A stretch of DNA of 57,254 nucleotides. It comes from an uncultured Prevotellaceae bacterium. Its GTDB lineage: Bacteria > Bacteroidota > Bacteroidia > Bacteroidales > Bacteroidaceae. The notes below the pieces were generated by a model that worked only from the letters and a program-made list of their open reading frames with translations, had not been told where the DNA came from and did not search any database. Positions 8,521-19,300 of the stretch are shown here, in pieces. The position numbers were made by a program, and so were the translations under genes. The stretch is from contig CAMJQA010000016.1 of the NCBI GenBank assembly GCA_946407895.1, forward strand, positions 1 to 57,254, read 5' to 3'. Position 1 is the stretch's first letter. The number at the start of each line of letters is the position of its first letter.

Positions 8521-9371
8521 CCCGAGAACAGCTATTTGAACACATACAGAAGAAGCGTTCGTTCCTCTGTGTAGGACTGGACACAGATGTAAAGAAAATT
8601 CCAAGTCACCTATTAAAAAATGAAGACCCCGTCTTTGCCTTCAATAAGGCTATTATTGATGCTACAGCGCCCTACTGCGTGGCTTATAAACCGAATCTGG
8701 CATTCTACGAGAGCACAGGCGTAAAGGGATGGATTGCCCTGGAGAAGACTGTGAGGTATCTCCACGAGCACTACCCCGACCAGTTTATCATTGCCGACGC
8801 CAAGCGCGGAGACATAGGCAACACCAGTGCCATGTACGCCCGCACGTTCTTTGAGGAACTGGACATCGACGCCGTCACCGTGGCTCCTTACATGGGCGAA
8901 GACAGCGTAACGCCCTTCCTGGGATACGACGGCAAGTGGGTCATTCTGCTGGCCCTCACCAGCAACAAGGGCAGCCAGGACTTCCAGCGCCTGCAGACCG
9001 CAGACGGCATGCCTTTCTTCGAACACGTCCTCAGGAAGAGTCAGGAGTGGGAGAAAGCGGCTGCCCCCGACGGCAAGGCCGGGGGTGCCCTGATGTACGT
9101 GGTAGGTGCCACACAGGGACAGGCCTTCGAGGAGATACGCCGCATCGTGCCCGACCACTTCCTGCTCGTACCGGGTATAGGCGCCCAGGGCGGCAGCCTG
9201 GAGGAGGTATGCCGCTATGGCATCACCGCCCAGTGCGGCCTCATCGTGAACAGCAGCCGTGCCATTATCTATGCCGACCACACCGAGGACTTTGCCCGGG
9301 TAGCCGGAGAGAAAGCCCGCGAGGTACAGCAGCAGATGGCTGCCGAATTAAAAAAGGCCCTCATCATATAA
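8517..9371 (+). CDS. pyrF: Orotidine 5'-phosphate decarboxylase
   Basis: This is a 284-residue protein that converts OMP to UMP in pyrimidine synthesis. The signature [14 protein letters not shown], with the catalytic Lys at about residue 96 followed by Asp, is present. The length and the early FLCVGLDTD segment mark the longer type 2 OMP decarboxylase. The ATG overlaps the prfA stop (ATGA), indicating translational coupling. Confidence 0.96.
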   Translation: MTREQLFEHIQKKRSFLCVGLDTDVKKIPSHLLKNEDPVFAFNKAIIDATAPYCVAYKPNLAFYESTGVKGWIALEKTVRYLHEHYPDQFIIADAKRGDIGNTSAMYARTFFEELDIDAVTVAPYMGEDSVTPFLGYDGKWVILLALTSNKGSQDFQRLQTADGMPFFEHVLRKSQEWEKAAAPDGKAGGALMYVVGATQGQAFEEIRRIVPDHFLLVPGIGAQGGSLEEVCRYGITAQCGLIVNSSRAIIYADHTEDFARVAGEKAREVQQQMAAELKKALII

Positions 9372-9405
9372 GACACATAATACATATCAACCCCATCAAA
9401 TAATA

Positions 9406-10470
9406 ATGAAATTAGAATTCACCGCAGAAATGATAGCCGGCATGGTGCAGGGCACTGTAGAAGGCGACCCGAAAGCCATTGTCAACGACTTTGCAAAGAT
9501 AGAAGAAGGACGGCCTGGCTGCATCAGCTTCCTGGCCAACCCCAAATATGCACACTACCTCTACGAGACGAAGAGCAGCGTTGTATTAGTGAACCGCGAC
9601 TTCCAGCTGGAAGGCAAGACCGAGGCCACCCTAATCCGTGTGGACAATGCTTACGAAACCATAGCCAAGCTGCTCACCATCTACGACAGCATGAAGCCCA
9701 AGCGCAGCGGCATAGACCCGCTGGCCTATGTAGCCCCGACGGCGAAGATAGGCAAGGACGTATTCCTGGCACCCTTCAGTGCCGTAGGCGATAACGCCGT
9801 CATTGGCGACGGCGCACAGCTACACCCTCATGCCACGGTGGGTGCCAATGCCGTCATTGGCGAGAACACCATCATGTATAGCAACGCCGTGGTCTATCAT
9901 GACTGCAAGGTGGGCAAGCGCTGCATCCTGCATGCAGGCAGCGTAATAGGTGCCGACGGATTTGGCTTTGCCCCCACCGAGGAGGGCTACGAGAAGATAC
10001 CCCAGATAGGCATCGTCACCATAGAGGATGACGTGGAGATAGGCGCCAATACATGCGTCGATCGAAGCACTATGGGCAGCACGATAGTACGGCGGGGTGT
10101 CAAGCTGGACAACCTGGTCCAGATAGCCCACAACTGCGAGGTGGGCCAGCACACCGTTATGTCGGCACAGGTGGGCGTGGCAGGCAGCACCAAGATAGGC
10201 GAATGGTGTATGTTTGGCGGCCAGGTAGGCATTGCCGGTCATGCCACGATAGCCAGCCGCACCATGGCCGGTGCACAGTCGGGCATCCCCAACAACGTCA
10301 AGAAGGAGGGTACGACCATAATGGGCTACCCGGCCATCGACGGGAAGAACTTCTGGCGCTCCAGCGCCGTGTTCAAGAACCTGCCCGAGGTATGGACAAC
10401 CGTGAACCGGCTCACCAAGCAGGTGGCAGAGCTCCAGGCACAGATAGAGGAATTAAAAGGTAACAAGTAA
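9406..10470 (+). CDS. lpxD: UDP-3-O-(3-hydroxyacyl)glucosamine N-acyltransferase
   Basis: This 354-residue protein has an N-terminal uridine-binding-like domain (residues 1-100) and a left-handed beta-helix of hexapeptide repeats ([20 protein letters not shown] onward). The catalytic His region is seen in [15 protein letters not shown]-terminal helical segment ([20 protein letters not shown]) is normal for LpxD. It adds the second acyl chain in lipid A synthesis. It is followed at once by lpxC/fabZ and lpxA. Confidence 0.95.
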   Translation: MKLEFTAEMIAGMVQGTVEGDPKAIVNDFAKIEEGRPGCISFLANPKYAHYLYETKSSVVLVNRDFQLEGKTEATLIRVDNAYETIAKLLTIYDSMKPKRSGIDPLAYVAPTAKIGKDVFLAPFSAVGDNAVIGDGAQLHPHATVGANAVIGENTIMYSNAVVYHDCKVGKRCILHAGSVIGADGFGFAPTEEGYEKIPQIGIVTIEDDVEIGANTCVDRSTMGSTIVRRGVKLDNLVQIAHNCEVGQHTVMSAQVGVAGSTKIGEWCMFGGQVGIAGHATIASRTMAGAQSGIPNNVKKEGTTIMGYPAIDGKNFWRSSAVFKNLPEVWTTVNRLTKQVAELQAQIEELKGNK

Positions 10471-10473
10471 TTT

Positions 10474-11859
10474 ATGTTAAAGCAAAATACACTAAAAGAC
10501 AGTTTTTCGCTGAGCGGGAAGGGACTGCATACAGGACTGCATCTCACCGTGACATTCAATCCCGCGCCCGAGAACCACGGCTATAAGATTCAGCGCACCG
10601 ACCTGCCTGGTCAGCCTCTGATTGAAGCCGTCGCAGAAAATGTGACCGACACCCAGCGTGGCACCGTTCTCAGTAAGGGCGATGCACGGTGCAGCACCGT
10701 AGAGCATGCCATGGCAGCTCTCTATGCCTTAGGCGTAGATAACGTGCTCATCCAGGTGGACGGTCCCGAGTTCCCCATCCTGGACGGAAGTGCCGAGCCA
10801 TACGTAAAAGAAATTCATCGCGTAGGGCTACTGGAGCAACAGGCTCCTAAGGACTATTATGTCATCACCCATAAGATGGAGTTCTGCGACGAGAAGACGG
10901 GTGCCTGCATTACCCTGCTGCCCGATGATGACTTCTCCATCACCAGCATGATTTCCTTCGACGGCAAGGTACTGAACAGCCAGTTTGCCACGCTGGACAA
11001 CATGGATAAGTTTGCCACGGAGATTGCTGCCGCCCGCACCTTTGTCTTTGTGCGCGAGATAGAGCCCCTGCTCATGGCCGGTCTCATCAAGGGAGGCGAC
11101 CTGGACAATGCCATTGTCATCTATGAGAACCAGACGAGCCAGGAGAACCTCGACAAGCTGTGCGAACTCACCGGTGCCGAGTGGCACGACGCCAACGAAC
11201 TGGGATACTTGCAGCATAAGCCCCTCGTATGGGAGAATGAGCCCGCCCGCCACAAACTCCTCGACATCATAGGCGACATGGCCCTGATAGGACGCCCCAT
11301 CAAGGGACGCATCATCGCCACCCGCCCCGGCCACACCATCAACAACAAGTTTGCACGGATGATGCGTAAGGAGATACGAAAGCATGAGGTACAGGCACCC
11401 CATATCAACCTGAACAAGGCACCCATCCTCGACGTGAACCAGATTCGCCGCCTGCTGCCCCACCGCTATCCCATGCAGCTGGTGGACCGCGTGGTGGCCC
11501 TGACGCCCTCGAGCATCGTGGCGGTGAAGAACATCACAAGCAACGAACCGTTCTTCCAGGGGCACTTTCCCGAAGAGCCCATCATGCCGGGCGTACTGAT
11601 TATCGAGGCCATGGCCCAGACGGGCGGTCTGTGGGTGCTGCGCCAAATGGAAGAACCCGAACGATGGAGCACCTACATACTGAAGATTGACAACGTGCGT
11701 TTCCGTCAGAAAGTGGTGCCCGGCGACACGCTGGTCTTCAAGGTGGAGCCCATCACGCCCCTCACCCATAACCTCATCACCATGCAGGGCTTCTCCTTTG
11801 TGGGCGAGAACTGCATTGCCGAAGCCATAGTGACTGCACAGATTATAAAGAACAAGTAA
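10474..11859 (+). CDS. lpxC/fabZ: Fused UDP-3-O-acyl-GlcNAc deacetylase / 3-hydroxyacyl-ACP dehydratase
   Basis: This is a 461-residue fusion. Residues 1 to about 305 are LpxC: the zinc-binding His78 lies in CSTVEHAM, and the second metal/catalytic segment is RHKLLDIIGDMAL. Residues about 320-461 are FabZ: LLPHRYPMQLVDRV, then the hot-dog active site QGHFPEEPIMPGVLIIEAMA, with His near 363 and Glu near 377. The fusion is characteristic of Bacteroidetes and couples the committed lipid A step to supply of hydroxyacyl chains. It starts 3 bp after lpxD ends. Confidence 0.97.
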   Translation: MLKQNTLKDSFSLSGKGLHTGLHLTVTFNPAPENHGYKIQRTDLPGQPLIEAVAENVTDTQRGTVLSKGDARCSTVEHAMAALYALGVDNVLIQVDGPEFPILDGSAEPYVKEIHRVGLLEQQAPKDYYVITHKMEFCDEKTGACITLLPDDDFSITSMISFDGKVLNSQFATLDNMDKFATEIAAARTFVFVREIEPLLMAGLIKGGDLDNAIVIYENQTSQENLDKLCELTGAEWHDANELGYLQHKPLVWENEPARHKLLDIIGDMALIGRPIKGRIIATRPGHTINNKFARMMRKEIRKHEVQAPHINLNKAPILDVNQIRRLLPHRYPMQLVDRVVALTPSSIVAVKNITSNEPFFQGHFPEEPIMPGVLIIEAMAQTGGLWVLRQMEEPERWSTYILKIDNVRFRQKVVPGDTLVFKVEPITPLTHNLITMQGFSFVGENCIAEAIVTAQIIKNK

Positions 11860-11881
11860 ACACCCCCTAATACGATAGACT

Positions 11882-12655
11882 ATGAGTAAGATCAGCCCCC
11901 TGGCCTACATACATCCCGAGGCCGTCATTGGCGAGAATTGCGAGATTGGCCCCTTCTGCTATATTGACAGAGGCGTGGTCATCGGTGATAACAACACGTT
12001 GATGAACAGCGTGACGGTATTGTATGGTGCACGCATAGGCAACGGGAATATATTCTTCCCTGGCGCCGTCATCAGCGCCATCCCGCAGGACCTGAAGTTC
12101 AGAGGCGAGGAAACCACCGCAGAGATTGGCGATAACAACAAGATCCGAGAGAACGTCACCATTAACCGCGGCACCGCAGCAAAAGGCAAGACGGTAGTGG
12201 GCAGCAACAACCTGCTGATGGAAGGCATGCACGTGGCTCACGACGTGCTTATCGGCAACGGATGTATCATCGGCAACAGCACAAAGCTGGCCGGCGAGGT
12301 CATCGTGGACGACAATGCCATTCTGAGTGCCAGCGTGCTCATCCACCAGTTCTGCCGCATAGGCGGATACACGATGGTGGGCGGCGGCACACGCTCCAGT
12401 CAGGACATACCGCCCTATAGCCTCATCGCACGCGACCCGGCAGCCTTCTGCGGCCTGAACACCGTGGGACTGCGGCGACGCAACTTCCCGCAGGAGATTA
12501 TCAACAACATCCATCAGGCCTACCAGATCATCATGCAGGGCACAGGCAAGCTGACCGACCTTCTGGCCCGTGTGGAGGAAGAGATACCCCTGAGTCCCGA
12601 GATTCAGTATATCCTTGACTTCATACGTTCCAGCAAACGTGGTTTTATAAGATAA
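11882..12655 (+). CDS. lpxA: Acyl-ACP--UDP-N-acetylglucosamine O-acyltransferase
   Basis: This 257-residue protein, normal length for LpxA, catalyses the first step of lipid A synthesis. It has hexapeptide-repeat beta-helix turns (AVIGENCEIGPFCYIDRGVV), the family segment AISAIPQDLKFRGE-like (here VISAIPQDLKFRGEE), the catalytic His region GMHVAHDVLIGN and a C-terminal helical domain. It lies 22 bp after lpxC/fabZ. Confidence 0.96.
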   Translation: MSKISPLAYIHPEAVIGENCEIGPFCYIDRGVVIGDNNTLMNSVTVLYGARIGNGNIFFPGAVISAIPQDLKFRGEETTAEIGDNNKIRENVTINRGTAAKGKTVVGSNNLLMEGMHVAHDVLIGNGCIIGNSTKLAGEVIVDDNAILSASVLIHQFCRIGGYTMVGGGTRSSQDIPPYSLIARDPAAFCGLNTVGLRRRNFPQEIINNIHQAYQIIMQGTGKLTDLLARVEEEIPLSPEIQYILDFIRSSKRGFIR

Positions 12656-12662
12656 GACAAGT

Positions 12663-13193
12663 ATGACACAGAGACTAACGCTTTTCAGCCAGGAGATTGA
12701 AGACTTTGTCCTGGAACTGAAGATAGACGCAGACGCCACCTTTCTGGACCTGCACAAACTCATACAGGACGCTTGCGACTATAACGACCGCCACAACCAC
12801 AGCTTCCTCATCTGCGACGAGGAATGGCGCGTGAAGAACCATATCCGGCAGACGGACGACCAGCATGTAGGCATTGACGAGGACCTCTATCTCATGGAGG
12901 ATACGCCGCTCGGCAACTTCCTCGAGGAGGAAGGACAACGCCTGGCCTACATCTTCGACCCGGAAGGGAAACGCTTCTTCCTCATGGAGCTTACCGAGAA
13001 CATGTTTGGCAAGCCACAGCACAAACCTTCCGTCAGCCGCAGGCACGGCATGCCGCCCGCACAGAGCCTGGTCGTTAAGAAGACTGATGAGGAACAGAAT
13101 GCCTATCGCGGCGACTTCGACGAGGACTTCTATGGCGACGACGGCTTCGATGAGACGGAGCTCGACATGGAAGGCTTCGAGATAAACGACTGA
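12663..13193 (+). CDS. pRiA4b ORF-3-like (IS1096 TnpR-like passenger) domain protein
   Basis: This is a 176-residue cytosolic protein. Residues 10-115 show the pRiA4b ORF-3-like pattern: an initial strand (FVLELKIDADATFLDLHKLI), helix QDACDYNDRHNHSFLI, then GQRLAYIFDPEGKRFFLMEL in the position of the family block that usually reads YxYDFGDxW. The remaining tail is very acidic (DFDEDFYGDDGFDETELDME). Despite the family name it is not a mobile element here; it lies between lpxA and miaA with 7-bp and 2-bp spacings, an arrangement I recall from other Bacteroidales. Its function is unknown. Confidence 0.7.
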   Translation: MTQRLTLFSQEIEDFVLELKIDADATFLDLHKLIQDACDYNDRHNHSFLICDEEWRVKNHIRQTDDQHVGIDEDLYLMEDTPLGNFLEEEGQRLAYIFDPEGKRFFLMELTENMFGKPQHKPSVSRRHGMPPAQSLVVKKTDEEQNAYRGDFDEDFYGDDGFDETELDMEGFEIND

Positions 13194-13195
13194 CC

Positions 13196-14101
13196 ATGAC
13201 GCTCTTCGTGCTGTTGGGACCTACGGCAGTGGGTAAGACCGAGCTGTCCCTGAAGATAGCAAGGCACCTGGGCTGCCCCATCATAAACTGCGACAGCAGG
13301 CAGCTTTACAAAGGCATGCAGATAGGCACTGCAACGCCCACAGCACAGGAGATGGCCAGCGTAACCCACTATTTTGTAAGCCAGCTGGAACTGCACGAGT
13401 ATTACAGCGCCGCCCGCTATGAAGCCGATGTGTTGTCACTCATGGAGACCCTGGCTCCCACATGCCGCAATGTACTCCTCTCCGGCGGCAGTATGATGTA
13501 TATCGATGCCGTATGCCAGGGCATCGACGACATTCCCACTGTTGACCCGGACATCAGGAATATGATGAGGAAACGCCTCGAGGAGGAGGGGCTGGAGTCG
13601 CTGCTGGCCGAACTGAAGGAAAAAGACCCATCGTATTATGACATTGTGGACCGCAAGAACCACAAACGAGTGGTTCATGCGCTCGAAATCATATACACAT
13701 CGGGGCAGCCCTATACCTCATTCCGCTCCAGAACGTCAAAGGAGAGGCCATTCCGGATTGTCAAGGTCGGACTCAGGAGGGAACGCCAGGAACTGTTCGA
13801 CCGCATCAACCGACGCGTAGATCTGATGATGGACAATGGATTGCTGGACGAGGCGCGGGCACTGCTCCCCTACCGGAACGAGAATGCCCTGAACACCGTA
13901 GGCTACAAGGAGCTGTTCCGCTACCTCGACGGAGAATGGCCGCTTGACATGGCTGTCGAGCGGATAAAGAAGAACACACGTGTCTATGCCAAGAAACAGA
14001 TGACCTGGTTCCAGCGCGACCCCGACATCCATTGGTTCCACCCCGGTGACGAAACGGGGATAATGGCTTTCATCGACACCTTTTCAACACCTGCCTCATG
14101 A
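13196..14101 (+). CDS. miaA: tRNA dimethylallyltransferase
   Basis: This 301-residue protein prenylates A37 of tRNAs that read UNN codons. The P-loop is LGPTAVGKTELSL (residues 7-19). CDSRQLYKGMQIGTA and LLSGGSMMYIDAV are family signatures, as is the late TVGYKELFRYLDGEWPL segment. The stop overlaps the helicase start (ATGA), so translation is probably coupled. Confidence 0.96.
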   Translation: MTLFVLLGPTAVGKTELSLKIARHLGCPIINCDSRQLYKGMQIGTATPTAQEMASVTHYFVSQLELHEYYSAARYEADVLSLMETLAPTCRNVLLSGGSMMYIDAVCQGIDDIPTVDPDIRNMMRKRLEEEGLESLLAELKEKDPSYYDIVDRKNHKRVVHALEIIYTSGQPYTSFRSRTSKERPFRIVKVGLRRERQELFDRINRRVDLMMDNGLLDEARALLPYRNENALNTVGYKELFRYLDGEWPLDMAVERIKKNTRVYAKKQMTWFQRDPDIHWFHPGDETGIMAFIDTFSTPAS

Positions 14102-16104
14102 CAACACGCACAGACATCGACACCTCATCACCCGAGTTTCAGAACGCGCTGTCCGTCGTGCGCTTCACCCACCAGTCTCTTTTTCTTACGGGAAAGGCCG
14201 GAACGGGAAAGAGTACATTCCTGCGCTACGTCTGCAGCGAGGTGAAGAAGAAGCACGTCATCCTGGCCCCCACGGGCATTGCGGCCATCAATGCCGGAGG
14301 CAGCACACTGCACAGCTTCTTCAAGCTGCCCTTCCACCCGCTCCTGCCCGACGACCCCAGATTCTCGCATCATAGGCTCCGGGAATTCCTGAAATACAAG
14401 AAAAGTCACATAAAACTGCTCAACGAAGTCGAGTTGATCATCATCGACGAGATATCTATGGTGAGGGCAGACATCATCGACTTTATCGACCGCCTGCTCA
14501 GGGTTTACTGCCGTAACATGCGCGAGCCGTTCGGGGGCAAGCAGATGCTCTTCATTGGCGACGTCTATCAGCTCGAACCCGTGGTAAAAGGCGATGAGAG
14601 GGACATCCTGAGCCGTTTCTACCCCAACCCCTATTTCTTCTCTGCCCGCGTCTTCCGCGAGATGAGCCTGGTGAGCATAGAGCTCAAGAAAGTCTATCGC
14701 CAGAAGGATGCCGGGTTCATTGCCGCTTTGGACCATATCAGGTGTAATGAAATAACAGACCTGGAGCTAAAACTCCTGAACACGCGTTACCAGGCTGAGT
14801 CATCCCCCGCAGACGGGTCGCTGAACATCGTACTGGCCACCCGCCGCGACAATGTGGACTTCATCAACCAGAACGAGCTGGAGAAACTGCCCGGAGAGGT
14901 CATCACCATGACCGGCCGGATACAAGGTGACTTCCCCGAGACGTCCTTGCCCACCCTCCTGCAGTTAGAAGTCAAGAAAGGGGCTCAGGTCATCTTCGTG
15001 AAGAACGATGCCGACAAGCGGTGGGTTAACGGCACCCTGGGCACCATATCCGACATAGACATTGAGGATGAGGAGCTGCGCGTCATTACGGAGGAGGGTA
15101 ATGAGGTGATGGTGCAGCCCGAACGGTGGAGCAACGTGCGCTACACCTACAACGAGAAGGAGAAGAAGATTGAGGAGGAGGAGCTGGGCACCTTCACACA
15201 GTTCCCCATCCGCCTGGCCTGGGCCATCACCATCCACAAGAGCCAGGGACTGACGTTCAACCACGTCACCATAGACTTCACGGGAGGCACCTTTGCCGGC
15301 GGCCAGGCCTACGTAGCCCTCAGCCGCTGCACCTCGCTCGACGGCCTTATCCTGAAAAAGCCCATAGCCCGCTCCGACGTCTTCGTCAATCCCGAGGTGG
15401 TGAAGTTCGCCGGACAGTTCAATAACGACACCGACCTGCAGCGCGCCCTGCTGATAGCCAAGGCAGACAGGGAGTACAGCGAATGCGCCCGCGCCTTTGA
15501 CCGTGGCGACATGGAGGCGTGCCTCAACCATTTCTTCGTGGCCATCCATGCACGCTACGACATTGAGAAGCCCAACGTCAGACGGCTCATCCAGCGCAAG
15601 CTGGGTGTCTTTCGCAGGCTTCGCGAAGACCGCGACACCATGAAGGCACGCCTCGACGAACAGAACCAGAAGCTGAGGACACTGGCGCGCGAGTACTGCC
15701 TGCTGGGCAACGAGTGCATCACACAGGCCCATACACCCAAGGCGGCCATTGCCAACTACACGAAGGCCATCGACCTCGATCCGACCTGTCTGGATGCCTG
15801 GATCCGGCGCGGCATCACACAGTTCGACCTCAAATGCTTCGACCAAGCTCTGCACGACCTCAACCAAGCCGTCCGCCTCTCCCCTGCCTCCTTCAAGGCA
15901 GCCTTCAACAGGGGCCGTGTTTTCCTGGAAATGAGTCTGCTTGACGAAGCTGTCAACGACCTCGACCGAGCCTGCCGTCTCAAGCCCGAAAATGCCAGGT
16001 CGCACAAGCTGCTGGGCGATGCCTATTCCAGAAAAGGCGACGAGGAAAAAGCGGTCATTTATTGGCAGATTGCAGAGCAACTTGAAAAGAGGAAATCAAA
16101 ATAG
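14098..16104 (+). CDS. Pif1/RecD-like superfamily 1 helicase with C-terminal TPR domain
   Basis: This is a 668-residue protein. Walker A GKAGTGKST is at residues 32-40, Walker B LIIIDEISM near 113-121, and the SF1 motif IHKSQGLTF near residue 378, followed by AYVALSRCTSLDGL (motif VI). These mark the Pif1/RecD-like 5'-3' helicases. From about residue 540 three TPR units follow (AIANYTKAIDLDP, ALHDLNQAVRLSP, AVNDLDRACRLKP). The fusion suggests a helicase brought to partner proteins through the TPR part. It is the last gene of the housekeeping run. Confidence 0.88.
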   Translation: MTTRTDIDTSSPEFQNALSVVRFTHQSLFLTGKAGTGKSTFLRYVCSEVKKKHVILAPTGIAAINAGGSTLHSFFKLPFHPLLPDDPRFSHHRLREFLKYKKSHIKLLNEVELIIIDEISMVRADIIDFIDRLLRVYCRNMREPFGGKQMLFIGDVYQLEPVVKGDERDILSRFYPNPYFFSARVFREMSLVSIELKKVYRQKDAGFIAALDHIRCNEITDLELKLLNTRYQAESSPADGSLNIVLATRRDNVDFINQNELEKLPGEVITMTGRIQGDFPETSLPTLLQLEVKKGAQVIFVKNDADKRWVNGTLGTISDIDIEDEELRVITEEGNEVMVQPERWSNVRYTYNEKEKKIEEEELGTFTQFPIRLAWAITIHKSQGLTFNHVTIDFTGGTFAGGQAYVALSRCTSLDGLILKKPIARSDVFVNPEVVKFAGQFNNDTDLQRALLIAKADREYSECARAFDRGDMEACLNHFFVAIHARYDIEKPNVRRLIQRKLGVFRRLREDRDTMKARLDEQNQKLRTLAREYCLLGNECITQAHTPKAAIANYTKAIDLDPTCLDAWIRRGITQFDLKCFDQALHDLNQAVRLSPASFKAAFNRGRVFLEMSLLDEAVNDLDRACRLKPENARSHKLLGDAYSRKGDEEKAVIYWQIAEQLEKRKSK

Positions 16105-16240
16105 TTTTTTGCATCATATAAACACAGTTTATGCCCCTCCAAAGACCATTTCTGTCCCATTTTTGGGGACGAAGTGTTAATTAACCTTAAAATATGAAAT
16201 AAATTCAAAAGGATTGGTGGTCTGTTTTATAAAAAAAACG

Positions 16241-16248
16241 TAAATTTG
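16241..16248 (+). promoter_or_regulatory. -7 box of the fasciclin/SusCD operon (TAAATTTG)
   Basis: TAAATTTG lies 79 bp before the ATG at 16328 and is followed by an A/T-rich leader of about 70 nt, typical for Bacteroidetes outer-membrane operons. The best TTG upstream is 24 bp away, longer than consensus, so a weak or regulated promoter is possible. The remainder of 16105-16327 shows nothing else that I recognise. Confidence 0.45.
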
Positions 16249-16327
16249 CTTTGTTAAGTGTACAAAAACGTGCAAAAACTTTAAGATAATTAAACAATTT
16301 AAACTAAAATAACAATTTAAAAAGCGT

Positions 16328-19300
16328 ATGAGAAACCGTTTTAGCAAATGGAGCAGACAGTCATCACGAATGGTGTGTCTGTTGGCAGCTTGCGGAGCGC
16401 TGTATGCATGCCACGATGAGTACCTTCTGGACGATGAAAAGCCCACATGGTTGAATTCGAGCATCTACGAGAGCCTGCAAGAAGGAGCGACGTTGAACGG
16501 CAAGCATGTGACGTTCAACACGTATCTGAAGTTGCTTGGTGACAAGGCTGTGAATCCCGAAAACGTCCGTCCACTGACTGACGTCTTGAGCCGTACAGGT
16601 TCCAAGACCGTCTTCGTGGCCGATGACGATGCTTGGGACGCATTCTTCAAGTACAACGCAACGTTGCCAGAGAGTAATCCGTGGCACTATGCCACCAGTT
16701 ATGACAAGCTGAGTGTATCGCAGAAGAAACTGCTGATCCACACCAGCATGTTAAACAATGCCATTGTGATGGAAAACCTGGCCAGCAGTGAAGGCTCAGG
16801 CAACAGCAGGCCAATCCGTGGTGAGTACATGCGTCGGTACACCGACGTGGAGACAACCGACTCCATCTCTCACCTGAAATCTGATGAGATTCCTTACACC
16901 TACAACCCCAACGAGAAAGACTATTGGCAGCGTTTCCGCGAGGAGAACGGCGGCAATGGTATCTACATGGTTGTAGACTCCACCTTGTCAATGATGCTCC
17001 ACTTCACCAGCGAGCACATGGCAAAGAACACCGTTAACGATAATGACTTCTCATATTTCATGGGCCGTCCCCGTGTAACCAGCGACGTTCACATCTACGA
17101 TGCCAAGCTGATTGACAAGGACGCTGTCTGCGAGAATGGTTATGTCAACATCACCGAGAAGCCCCTGGTGCCCCTGGCAAGCATGGCCGAGGTAATTCGC
17201 ACCAACGGACGCACGAAGATCTTCAGCCACATGCTCGACCGCTACTGCGCACCATATTATAGTGGTACTATCACACGCGCGTATAAGATCCTGCATCCCG
17301 AGTTCGAAGACTCCATCTTCGTGAAGAGGTACTTCTCCGACAACAGCTTCGGTCATCGCAAGAACAATCTGGAGCCCGGTCCCAACGGAACCCTGCAGAC
17401 CTATGCTCCCTACCTCGCTACCCAGCAGAATGTAGAAGGTAAGACCGATATCGTGCCCTCGCTGAAGTTCGACCCCGCCTGGAACGGTTTCTATGACGAG
17501 GTTGATGCCGAGAAGGATATGGCTGCCATGTTCGTGCCCAACGACGATGCCATGTGGAACTACTTCACCCGTGGTGGTGGTCTCCAGCTGGTTGAAACGT
17601 ACGGTGACATCAACATGACCTACGAGAACGAGGACGACCTGTTCAAGAACATCGACATGATTCCCCTGGGAACCCTGCAGAGTCTGATCAACCTGATCAT
17701 GATGCGCAGCTTCGTGGGTTCAGTGCCCAGCAAGATGACGAAGCTTCGCGATGATGCCCAGGAGCAGCTCTTCTATGCCGAGGATATTGACAAGATCGAC
17801 ACTTGCTTCCTGGCCAGCAACGGTGCCGTATATGTTATGAATGATGTATATGGACCTGCTGACTTCACCTCTGTAACCTCTCCGGCTTACATCAGTAGGA
17901 ACAACAAGATTATCAAGTGGGCCATCTACGATGAGAACAAGATGAGTCTGAACTACTACGCCTACCTGAAGGCTATGCAGAGTGAGTTCACCTTCTTCCT
18001 GCCCAGCGACAGCGCTATGGCTTACTACTACGACCCCACTTCCTTCATCAGCTCCACCAGCCGCCGCGCCGTTGCCTTTACGTTCAACAGCACGCTGCCC
18101 AACACCACCTGCTACAGGTATTCGGCAGTCACCGGTACGATTGGTAACAAGCTGGCTGGTTCCAACTCTTCCATGCAGGAGAGTGAGGTTACCAACCGTC
18201 TGAAGGATATTCTGGAGAGCCACACCATCGTGCACGACGGTACTAACCCCATCCATGGCGAGGATGAATATTTCTTGTCAAAGAATGGTGCGCCCATCAA
18301 GGTCGTACGCGACGAGAACGGCACGGTCATCCAGGCAATGGGCGGCTTGCAGCTCGAGAACCAGCGCCAGGGTCTTGAAAATGTGAACCCCGGTGTTGCA
18401 ATCTGTAATGTTAAGCGTCCCTACGAGGGTCTGAAGAATGGTCAGACCTACATCCTCGATGCTCCCCTGGTGCCCACATACCGCAGTGTATATAGTTTCC
18501 TCACCGGTATGAAGTGGGTATCCGAGAACGAGTTTGTTGAGGGTTACAATTATTTTGACACCGACGAAGAATGGTATGCCGACGATCCATACGCCAAGTT
18601 CTTTGAACTGACACAGATTGACGAAGACCTCATCAGAGGTTGCGGTCTGGTGGACGACAACTGGCAGACCACCGAGCAGAATGCTGCCATGAAGAAGTTC
18701 CGTATCTTCTTCGACGATAAGGGTCTGGACTACAACATCCAGTTCTTCAACAACTATCGCTACACCGCATTCATCCCCACCAACGAGGCTATCGAAGAGG
18801 CTATCGCCAACGGTCTGCCCACATGGCAGGACATCGAGGAGGACTACCGCAGCCACGTGAAGATGGAATGGAGCGAGAGCGACAGCATGTACATGCCTAC
18901 CGACTCTCTGGCTACCGCTGCCGACAGTATCCGCATCGCAGCCAAGATTACCTATCTGACCAACTTCATCCGCTACCACTTCGCAGATAACTCAGTATTC
19001 GCCGACAAGAGCGAGCTGCCTGCAAACGAAATGGTAACCGGCAGTTACGATAAGGAAACCGGCCTGTTCTGTAAGCTCCTCGTGGAGCGCGTGAAGGAAG
19101 GCGGCGAAACCGTCCTCAAGGTTTGGGACGAGACGGTTGACGCCTCCGGCCAGCCTCACAAGTATCCTACCGTAGGAGAGAAGAATGTACTCGCGCGTGA
19201 CATCTCTTGTAACACCAAGCCTACCAACCTGATGAGCCGTGTTACCCTGGATGCCTCCAGTGCCTGTGTAATCCACAGCATCAATGGCGTACTGAACCAC

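Noticed and set aside
12663..13193. Insertion-sequence passenger gene
   Set aside because: The domain name refers to IS1096, but there are no terminal repeats or transposase, and it is tightly embedded between lpxA and miaA.
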